Part shown: positions 30,888 through 36,263 of the stretch, one piece after another | Numbering within the stretch: the stretch's first letter is position 1 | Layout of the letters: every line of letters begins with the position of its first letter | Position numbers and translations under genes: made by a program | NCBI GenBank assembly: GCA_029781855.1 | Contig: JAKOVX010000066.1 | Span: 1-36,263, forward strand | Direction of reading: 5' to 3' | Length of the DNA: 36,263 bases | From: Acidobacteriota bacterium | Lineage (GTDB): Bacteria; Acidobacteriota; Blastocatellia; Pyrinomonadales; Pyrinomonadaceae | Notes under the pieces: generated by a model | Database searches by the model: none | Seen by the model: the letters and a program-made list of their open reading frames with translations, nothing else | Told to the model about the DNA's origin: nothing

Positions 30888-33116
30888 ATGGCCGCGAAGA
30901 TCCCTCCACAGAAGATCGCCGATTGCCGTGAGCTGTATTTAAGGTACGGCGGGCAGCGTCACGCCCGGATCGTCGCCGAAATGCGTGCGCGGGGCTGGGC
31001 GGGATTCACGAAACGCAACCTCTACGTCCGCACCCGCAACGGCCGCGTGGAGCCCGGCTGGCCCGAACGCTTCGGCTGGGATGTGCCCACGAAACACACG
31101 AAAAGCACCAAAAAGGGCATGTCAGCTGATCGCTCGGTCTCGCGCTCCCGGCGTCCCCGCGTCTCTGCGGTCAAAGGCCGCCCCGGCATCGCCTACGCCA
31201 ACCGCCGCACGTCAGCCCGCGAACGCACCGTCCTCGACCGCCCAACGGCATTCGAGACCCGAAAACCCAAGTTCAACCGCCAAAAGGCCCGCCGCCTGCG
31301 GAAGGGGGGAGACGCGGGGAAACGGGGACGCGGAGATGGCAGGACTTTGGCGTACGCTGAGATCGTAGGCAGAACCAACACGAAGGGCAGTGTAGTCTCC
31401 GATCCCGAAGTCCCGGCGTCCCCGCGTCTCGCCCTCTCCGCGTCTCACCGGTCGCTCCCCGACTCGACAGACTCGGCCAACTCGCCAGACTCGACAGACT
31501 CGGCCAACTCGCCAGACTCGACAGACTCGCCAGACTCGAAAGACTTCCACTCCTGGCTGAAAACCCTGCCCTCGATCTGGAACTGGGACGCGCGGCACCA
31601 GCTTTGCCTGTACGAGCACCTGCAGAAGGTGACCGACGGCACGTGCAAGCGCCTGATGATCTTCATGCCGCCGCGACATGGCAAATCGGAACTCGTGACC
31701 GTGCGATACACGGCGTGGCGTTTGCGGCAGGACCCTTCGCTCAACGTCATCCTCGCCTCTTACGGCCAGGACCTCGCCAACCGCTTCTCCCGCAAGATCA
31801 AACGCGTCCTGATCGACGACTTTGCTTTGTCAGAACCACCTGCGGTAGCGGGTGGTTTACGTTCGGCTCCCGCGAACGCGAGCAGTAGCAAAGCTTCGTC
31901 ACCGGCCGCGTCGACGGGCAAAGCGGCCTCGAAACCCCGAGTTCAACCACCCGCTACCGCAGGTGGTTCTGACTCACCGTTCCCGTTCGTCCGGCAGCGT
32001 CCGGCGAATCGAGTTTCGGAATGGGAGACGACCATGGGAGGCGGGCTTCGCGCGGTCGGCGTCGGGGCGGGCGTGACGGGTTACGGGGCTAAGCTGATCG
32101 TCATCGACGACCCTGTCAAAAGCCGCGAACAGGCGAACAGCCTCCGCTTTCGCAATCGCTTGTGGGACTGGTTCAACGACGACCTTTACACTCGGCTTGA
32201 GCCCGGCGGCTCGATCGTGCTGATCCAGACCCGCTGGCACGAAGACGACCTCGCCGGCCGCCTCCTCAAAGACGCCCGCGAAGGCGGCGAGGAATGGGAG
32301 GTGGTGAATCTACCGGCACTGTGTGAAGGCGAAAGGATAAAGGATAAAGGAGAAAGTGAAGACCGAGATCCCGCGGCGGTTACTTCTATTTCCGATCCTT
32401 TATCCTTCACCCCTCATCCTTTATCCTTTCCGGCCGACCCCTTGGGCCGGCTCCCCGGCGAGGTTCTCTGGCCCGAGATGTACGGCGTTGAGCATTTCGA
32501 GGAGATCCGGCGGCGTCAGGGCGAGTTCTCGTTCGCGGCACTCTATCAGCAGCGTCCGGTGCCGGCAGAGGGAGGCACATTCAAGCGGGAATGGTTCAAG
32601 AACGTTGTCGATCACGCACCTTCGGGCCTCGAATGGAAACGTGGCTACGATCTTGCCGTTTCGACCAAGCAAACCGCCGATTACACCGCCAGTTTCCGCG
32701 TCGCTTACGACAAGGACAACAACCTTTACATCGACGGCGGATTCCGGCGACGCATCGGATTCCCCGAGCAGAAACGCTACATCGCCGAACGCCTCACGCT
32801 CGAACGCGACACCGAGCACGGCATCGAGCTCGCACTTCACGGCCACGCCGTCATGCAGGAGCTCCGCCGCGACATCAAGGTGCAGGGGCGACGCTTCACG
32901 GGCGTCCGGGTCAAAGGCGACAAGCAGACCCGTGCCCTCAAATGGCAGTCGCTCGCCGCCGAAGGCCGCCTCCGCCTCGTCCGCGGTCCGTGGGTCAAGG
33001 CCTTCGTCGAAGAGGCCTGCAGCTTCCCCCACGGCTCCCACGACGACCAAATAGACGCCGTCTCCCTCGCCGTCTCAATGCACGATAACAAGGGAAGTAA
33101 GCTGGTGATCTTTTGA
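30888..33116 (+). CDS. Phage-type terminase large subunit with repeat-derived in-frame insertions
   Basis: The 742-residue protein has a packaging ATPase. Walker A is MPPRHGKSE (~258-266), followed by NVILASYGQDLANRFSRKIK; Walker B is LIVIDDPVK (~402); and SIVLIQTRWHEDDLAGRLL is near 440. A C-terminal RNase H-like nuclease follows: RGYDLAVSTKQTADYTASF near 584 with a metal Asp, and SHDDQIDAVSLAV near 716. The N-terminal ~65 residues (MAAKIPPQKIADCRELYLRY) look like a helix-turn-helix DNA-binding segment. It is much longer than typical enzymes of this type (about 450-550 residues). The excess coincides with DNA repeats: a basic linker at ~72-200, Asp-Ser repeats at ~192-219, a palindrome-encoded segment at ~314-361 and another at ~481-514. 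No portal, capsid or integrase gene is nearby. Catalytic motifs are intact, so it may be functional. Confidence 0.85.
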   Translation: MAAKIPPQKIADCRELYLRYGGQRHARIVAEMRARGWAGFTKRNLYVRTRNGRVEPGWPERFGWDVPTKHTKSTKKGMSADRSVSRSRRPRVSAVKGRPGIAYANRRTSARERTVLDRPTAFETRKPKFNRQKARRLRKGGDAGKRGRGDGRTLAYAEIVGRTNTKGSVVSDPEVPASPRLALSASHRSLPDSTDSANSPDSTDSANSPDSTDSPDSKDFHSWLKTLPSIWNWDARHQLCLYEHLQKVTDGTCKRLMIFMPPRHGKSELVTVRYTAWRLRQDPSLNVILASYGQDLANRFSRKIKRVLIDDFALSEPPAVAGGLRSAPANASSSKASSPAASTGKAASKPRVQPPATAGGSDSPFPFVRQRPANRVSEWETTMGGGLRAVGVGAGVTGYGAKLIVIDDPVKSREQANSLRFRNRLWDWFNDDLYTRLEPGGSIVLIQTRWHEDDLAGRLLKDAREGGEEWEVVNLPALCEGERIKDKGESEDRDPAAVTSISDPLSFTPHPLSFPADPLGRLPGEVLWPEMYGVEHFEEIRRRQGEFSFAALYQQRPVPAEGGTFKREWFKNVVDHAPSGLEWKRGYDLAVSTKQTADYTASFRVAYDKDNNLYIDGGFRRRIGFPEQKRYIAERLTLERDTEHGIELALHGHAVMQELRRDIKVQGRRFTGVRVKGDKQTRALKWQSLAAEGRLRLVRGPWVKAFVEEACSFPHGSHDDQIDAVSLAVSMHDNKGSKLVIF
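31088..31114 (+). repeat. Short A-rich repeat inside the terminase frame
   Basis: CACGAAACACACGAAAAGCA followed by CCAAAAA encodes KHTKSTKK. The period of ~8-9 bases and the composition differ from the surrounding GC-rich coding sequence. It marks the point where the conserved N-terminal domain gives way to the inserted basic linker. Confidence 0.5.
31146..31430 (+). repeat. 20-bp direct repeats plus an inverted partial copy in the terminase linker
   Basis: TCCCGGCGTCCCCGCGTCTC occurs identically at 31146-31165 and 31411-31430. The reverse complement of its last 12 bases (GAGACGCGGGGA) is at 31309-31320, followed by a second GGGGACGCGGAGA. All are within the open frame, in two different reading phases of the repeat. 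Confidence 0.75.
31461..31543 (+). repeat. 9-bp tandem repeat encoding an Asp-Ser-rich linker
   Basis: Nine consecutive 9-base units of the type GACTCGACA / GACTCGGCC / AACTCGCCA encode DST-DSA-NSP-DST-DSA-NSP-DST-DSP-DSK. The repeat is in frame and lies just before the ATPase domain, so it makes a flexible acidic linker. Confidence 0.9.
31830..31972. repeat. Perfect 28-bp inverted repeat pair (REPIN-like) inserted in frame in the terminase
   Basis: Arms 31830-31857 and 31945-31972 are exact reverse complements over 28 bases, with the core CACCTGCGGTAGCGGGTGG. They enclose 87 bases. The left arm is read as SEPPAVAGG and the right as QPPATAGGSD without breaking the frame. The segment sits between the first ATPase helix region and the strand before Walker B. 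The same family occurs at 28806-28941. Confidence 0.88.
32331..32430. repeat. A/G-rich inverted repeat inserted in frame in the terminase
   Basis: GAAAGGATAAAGGAT at 32331-32345 is an exact inverted copy of 32416-32430. Additional partial units (AAAGGAGAAAGTGAA and ATCCTTTATCCTTCACC) lie inside. The segment encodes a low-complexity stretch (KDKGESEDRDPAAV, then SDPLSFTPHPLSFP) between PALCE and DPLGRLPGE, which are normally close together in such terminases. Confidence 0.75.
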
Positions 33117-33118
33117 TA

Positions 33119-33236
33119 GTGAAAAGGTGAAAAGGTGAAAAAGTGAAAAAGGGATTTTTAATGAACGGTGAGTGATAAGTAATGAGCTGGAAGAAAGTGA
33201 CGAATAATAAATAGTAAATGCTAAATGTTAAATGCA
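33119..33236 (+). repeat. Low-complexity short tandem repeats after the terminase
   Basis: GTGAAAAG-type units occur at 33119-33153, GTGAGTGATAAGTAATGAG at about 33168-33186, and TAAATG-type units at 33203-33236. There are no coding or terminator features here. This fills most of the 240 bp to the YitT start. Confidence 0.6.
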
Positions 33237-33263
33237 CATTCAGTTTATTCGCAGTATTCGAGT

Positions 33264-33323
33264 CTTTGCGTCTTAGCGTCTCTGCGGGAGATCTTTTTCC
33301 CGCCAAGACCCAAAGGAGCAAAG
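33264..33323 (+). repeat. Fifth copy of the 60-nt palindromic module
   Basis: This segment matches the 60-nt module of the 147-bp array (CTTTGCGTCTTAGCGTCTCT at the left, AAAGGAGCAAAG at the right), in the same orientation and of the same length. The spacer part of the array is absent. It lies between the terminase and the YitT gene, so the terminase is bracketed by direct copies of the module. Confidence 0.85.
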
Positions 33324-33356
33324 GAAGGCGAGGCTTCCGGTGCCCGTGCTAAAATT

Positions 33357-34232
33357 ATGACAATACGTATGAAAAGCTATCTTAAAGAAGCAAAGGGCGC
33401 TTTGCTGATCATACCCGGTATATTTTCGGCCGCATTCGGGCTGAAGGGCTTCCTCGTTTCGAGCCATTTCATCGATGGCGGGGTGACCGGCATATCGATG
33501 CTCGCGGCGAACGTCACAGGCGTGCGGCTCAGCATCCTTATCCTGGTGATAAATCTGCCGTTCATCGCGATAGGTTACCGGCAGATCGGCCGGAAATTCG
33601 CTATCAAGAGCACTCTCGCCATCACCGGGCTGTCGCTCTGCCTTTATTTTGTCGAGTTTCCCGACGTCACGCCCGACAAGCTCCTGACGGCCGTTTTTGG
33701 CGGGCTTTTCATTGGTGCCGGCATCGGCCTCGCGATACGCGGCGGAGCGGTTCTCGACGGTACCGAGATCGCGGCCGTCCTGATCAGCCGCAACAGCCAT
33801 TTGCTGCGGGTCGGCGACGTCATCCTGATACTGAATGTCTTTATCTTCGTTGCGGCGGCGTTTTTCCTGGGTATCGAGTCGGCAATGTACTCGATACTGA
33901 CCTACGTAGCGGCGTCCAAGACGATCGATTTCCTCATTCACGGCGTCGAGGAATATACCGCGATCACGATAATGTCACCGCACAATCAGGACATCAAACT
34001 CGCGATAATCGGCCGCCTAAATCGCGGCGTGACCGTCTACAGCGGCCGCGGAGGCATGGGCAGCCTCGGGTTTACCGAGACCGACGCTCCGATCCTCTAC
34101 TGCGTAGTGACGCGGCTGGAAATTGGAAATGTAAAGAATGTAGTAAATGAGATCGACCCGAATGCTTTCATTACGACTCACACGCTGACCGACGTCCAGG
34201 GCGGGCTGATCAAGAAACCGATCCTGCATTGA
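33357..34232 (+). CDS. YitT family membrane protein (DUF161/DUF2179)
   Basis: The 291-residue protein has about six N-terminal hydrophobic segments (ALLIIPGIFSAAFGLKGFLV, GGVTGISMLAANVTGVRLS, VFGGLFIGAGIGLAIRGGAV). The family turn GGTGTE-like sequence here is GGAVLDGTEIAAVL, followed by YSILTYVAASKTIDFLIHGV. The C-terminal ~85 residues form the soluble DUF2179 domain: YTAITIMSPHNQDIKLAIIG, RGVTVYSGRGGMGS, ITTHTLTDVQGG. The ATG at 33357 fits the family start; the frame runs open upstream through the palindromic repeat to 33225, but that extension is translated repeat. No Shine-Dalgarno sequence is clear. The transported substrate of this family is not firmly known. Its 3' end overlaps the convergent flavoprotein gene by 23 bp. 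Confidence 0.88.
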   Translation: MTIRMKSYLKEAKGALLIIPGIFSAAFGLKGFLVSSHFIDGGVTGISMLAANVTGVRLSILILVINLPFIAIGYRQIGRKFAIKSTLAITGLSLCLYFVEFPDVTPDKLLTAVFGGLFIGAGIGLAIRGGAVLDGTEIAAVLISRNSHLLRVGDVILILNVFIFVAAAFFLGIESAMYSILTYVAASKTIDFLIHGVEEYTAITIMSPHNQDIKLAIIGRLNRGVTVYSGRGGMGSLGFTETDAPILYCVVTRLEIGNVKNVVNEIDPNAFITTHTLTDVQGGLIKKPILH

Positions 34233-35382
34233 ACCGTGTCGCTCTCGCCAGACGTCGGCGAAACGCGGTGCTGAGGCCCAGCAGGGAGATCGTGGATTCG
34301 GCAAGAAACGGCACAAATGCAGCGTGCCGGAGCATCGAACAGATCCGTAATCTGCGGTCAAATGCAGCAGCGTGGCCTTTCTGATATTTGACAATCAATT
34401 CCGAAAATCGACTGCATTCTAAAACGGCGGCAGCTGCGATGCGGGCACTTTCAAGCGCCATAAGCATACCGCTGCCGGTAAACGGGTCGATAAAAGCGGC
34501 GGCATCGCCGACTGTAATTAGGCCGTCGGCCGGGACAAGCGAATTGCGGCCGAAACTTTGGATCGGCACAGCGATCCAGGGCTTTACAATGACTGCGTCA
34601 CGCAGCGTCTCGGCGGCCCGGACGTTTACAAAGACCATCTCCCGCAGTACGCGTTCCGGATCGCTGCCCAGACGCTTCGTCTCCGACGCGGCAGCTATGA
34701 AACACAGATTGTGCAGACCGTCCTCCACCTGGTTGCAGCCGCCGTAACCGCCCGGATAGGCAAATATCTCACAGGATCCGGCTGCCGTGCCTGCGCCTCT
34801 GACGTGCGTCTTAAATGCCACAAGTTTCGCGGCATGATGTGTTTTCTTTTTGTCAAAACGGCGGGCAAGGACGCGATTTCGCCCCGTAGCATCGATCGTG
34901 ATCTTTGGGAACAGTTCCGACTCCGAACCATTTAGGCCTTTCAACTTCAGGCCGATCATCTTGGTATCTTCCGTCAAGACGCCCGCTACCGAGGTCTCTT
35001 CGAGCACATCGACCCCGAGGCTCTTCGCCCTATTCATGAGCCGAAGGTCCATCTCGCCGCGGCTAAGGCCAAGGGCATTCGAGTTGGTGCTGTTGAACCA
35101 CGAGCTACTGATCGTTACGTTATTGCCGTTACGGCCGTAAAAGTCGGTTTTGTCCAATTCTGTGCCACCCGCGGAAACGATATCTTCCATTACGCCGAGC
35201 TCTTCAAAATGGGTGAGGCACTCCGGAGAGATGAACTCGCCGCATAGCTTTTCGCGAGGAAATTTCGCCTTTTCGACCAGGACGACGCGCAGCCCTTTGG
35301 CCGCCAGGCGTATAGCCGCACTTGAACCAGCGGGCCCGGCACCAACTATCGCAACATCGTACCGATCTTTGAAATTAGCCAT
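34210..35382 (-). CDS. FAD-dependent oxidoreductase, geranylgeranyl reductase family
   Basis: The 390-residue flavoprotein opens with a dinucleotide-binding motif, VAIVGAGPAGSSAAIRLAAKGLRVVLVE split across residues ~10-37. It continues with KFPREKLCGEFISPE (~41-55), the signature of geranylgeranyl reductases and related group A monooxygenases. A second FAD-contact motif, DGLITVGDAAAFIDPFTGSGM, is near 280-300. The ATG at 35382 (MANFKDRYDV) overlaps the methyltransferase stop by 8 bp, which decides the start over a longer frame to 35463. Family members reduce isoprenoid double bonds or oxidise polyketide/aromatic rings. The ketoacyl synthase and methyltransferase upstream suggest a biosynthetic substrate. 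Confidence 0.88.
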   Translation of the reverse strand: MANFKDRYDVAIVGAGPAGSSAAIRLAAKGLRVVLVEKAKFPREKLCGEFISPECLTHFEELGVMEDIVSAGGTELDKTDFYGRNGNNVTISSSWFNSTNSNALGLSRGEMDLRLMNRAKSLGVDVLEETSVAGVLTEDTKMIGLKLKGLNGSESELFPKITIDATGRNRVLARRFDKKKTHHAAKLVAFKTHVRGAGTAAGSCEIFAYPGGYGGCNQVEDGLHNLCFIAAASETKRLGSDPERVLREMVFVNVRAAETLRDAVIVKPWIAVPIQSFGRNSLVPADGLITVGDAAAFIDPFTGSGMLMALESARIAAAAVLECSRFSELIVKYQKGHAAAFDRRLRICSMLRHAAFVPFLAESTISLLGLSTAFRRRLARATRFNAGSVS

Positions 35383-36079
35383 CGAGCTTGTTTCCCGACA
35401 ATACGAGTCTATAGGCCCAAGATCGACTGACATTAACGTCGGCAAGTCCGGCGTCGGCCGCAAGCTGACTCAGTTCGTGCGGAACGAAACTGCGTAGGAT
35501 AGACAACGCTCCATCCTCGCGGGTGAACCGCTGAAACAATATGCGACTAGCCGCTCGAAAAAAATAGTACCCGATCGGGCTCCGATGCAGATCGACCACA
35601 AATATCCGCCTTCTGGCGACGCGGTTCATTTCTCGTAGGAGTTCTATGGCCTTTTCGTCGACGAGGTGATGGAGAAAAAGTGAACAATAGACGTAGTCGA
35701 AACTATTGTCCTCAAACGGTAATTTCAGTCCATCGCACTGCAAAGCCTGGACCTCGCCATTTGTCGACATTTGCGCGATCGCCGCGGCCGCCTGAGAGTT
35801 TAGTTCGGCGGCAACCAGAAAAGCGGTTCGGGTGCCGAGCAGCTTATGTACAGAACGAAGCAAGTGCCCCGACCCGGCGCCGACATCGAGAATGGACACA
35901 GCATCGCTGTCCACAGCGGACAGATGGCTGATCATCGATCTGCGAAGCGCGTCTATCTCACCGAAGGCCCAGTGAATGAACCTCATTTCACGGAGCCATC
36001 GAGAATGCTCCTGCGGAGTATAGTCGCCCGTATCAAGGCGTTCTAACTTATCGCTGCGTTGGGAAAAGCGGTGGAACAT
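35375..36079 (-). CDS. Class I SAM-dependent methyltransferase
   Basis: The 234-residue protein has motif I ILDVGAGSGHLLRSVHKLLG (about residues 64-83, SAM-binding), an acidic post-I strand (AAELNSQAAAA), motif II-like LKLPFEDNSFDYVYCSLFLHHL (~115-136), and EMNRVARRRIFVVDLHRSPIG (~145-165). The N-terminus (SDKLERLDTGDYTPQEHSRW) and the lipid-methyltransferase-like FRAASRILFQRF segment suggest a small-molecule or polyketide/quinone-type acceptor, which is not defined. It starts 1 bp after the ketoacyl synthase stop and overlaps the flavoprotein start, so the three genes form one operon. Confidence 0.88.
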   Translation of the reverse strand: MFHRFSQRSDKLERLDTGDYTPQEHSRWLREMRFIHWAFGEIDALRRSMISHLSAVDSDAVSILDVGAGSGHLLRSVHKLLGTRTAFLVAAELNSQAAAAIAQMSTNGEVQALQCDGLKLPFEDNSFDYVYCSLFLHHLVDEKAIELLREMNRVARRRIFVVDLHRSPIGYYFFRAASRILFQRFTREDGALSILRSFVPHELSQLAADAGLADVNVSRSWAYRLVLSGNKLDG

Positions 36080-36080
36080 C

Positions 36081-36263
36081 TTAGGCAGCGTACTTTTGCA
36101 TTACAAGTGCGCTGTTCTTGGAACCAAATCCAATGCAATTGCAGAGGACGGTGTTTACTTCCTTCTCCCTGGCGATATTTGGCACATAATCGAGGTCGCA
36201 TTCAGGATCAGCCTCGTCGAGGTTGATCGTTGGAGGGATGATCCCGGTCGTCATTGCACAAAG
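36081..36263 (-). CDS. Beta-ketoacyl-ACP synthase (KAS II/FabF-like), C-terminal fragment at window edge
   Basis: The reverse-strand frame enters from the right edge and ends at TAA (36081-36083), giving the last 60 residues. They match the C-terminus of FabF-type condensing enzymes: [20 protein letters not shown], then [17 protein letters not shown] and the terminal glycine-rich loop GFGSKN (normally GFGGxN). The active-site Cys and His residues lie outside the window. The gene is open at its 5' end because the window stops, not because it is broken. It is immediately followed by the methyltransferase and flavoprotein genes. Confidence 0.85.
   Translation of the reverse strand, partial: LCAMTTGIIPPTINLDEADPECDLDYVPNIAREKEVNTVLCNCIGFGSKNSALVMQKYAA

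Noticed and set aside
30888..33116. Intact prophage
   Set aside because: Only a terminase is recognisable. Neighbours are glycolysis, YitT and biosynthesis genes, and no integrase, portal, capsid or attachment site is visible.

Overview
The window looks like a chromosomal segment of an Acidobacteriota bacterium, probably close to the Blastocatellia/Pyrinomonadaceae. This is inferred from gene content: a VWFA-related secreted protein of acidobacterial type, a secreted EF-hand protein beside an ECF sigma factor, a diderm LptC/LptA-LptB export module next to rpoN, and several short palindromic repeat families. No rRNA, tRNA or CRISPR array was recognised.

Layout. 1-3077 (minus) holds a secreted fibronectin type III protein cut by the window edge, an ECF sigma factor, a secreted EF-hand protein and a single-pass membrane protein that may be the anti-sigma partner. 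3183-5335 (minus) is a TerB-like/TerC operon behind a sigma-70-type promoter and a yybP-ykoY-type manganese riboswitch that ends in an intrinsic terminator. 5430-22223 (all plus) is a housekeeping run: RNase J, a PLP decarboxylase, a short-chain dehydrogenase, UppP, RecJ, a fused LptC/LptA protein, LptB, RpoN, HPF, RapZ, a mannose-type EIIA, HPr, arginase, D-Ala-D-Ala ligase and a universal stress protein. The LptB-RpoN-HPF-RapZ-EIIA-HPr order is the familiar rpoN neighbourhood and links envelope building, nitrogen/carbon signalling and ribosome hibernation. 22251-27154 (minus) encodes secreted and envelope proteins: a VWA protein, two small exported proteins, a family 2 glycosyltransferase and a TolC-like porin. 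27350-30178 (plus) is gapA, a lipoprotein and pgk, the central glycolytic pair.

30200-33356 is the accessory part. A four-copy 147-bp tandem array precedes an orphan phage-type large terminase gene, and a fifth copy of the array's 60-nt palindromic module follows it. The terminase reading frame itself contains several in-frame repeat insertions, including a perfect 28-bp inverted pair from the same family as a pair sitting just upstream of pgk. No other phage gene is visible. The window closes with a YitT-family membrane protein and, convergent to it, a tightly packed operon of a ketoacyl synthase (cut by the edge), a methyltransferase and a geranylgeranyl-reductase-like flavoprotein.

The observations most worth following are the protein-coding palindromic insertions in the terminase, the riboswitch-controlled TerB/TerC operon, and a RapZ protein whose Walker A lysine is replaced by methionine.
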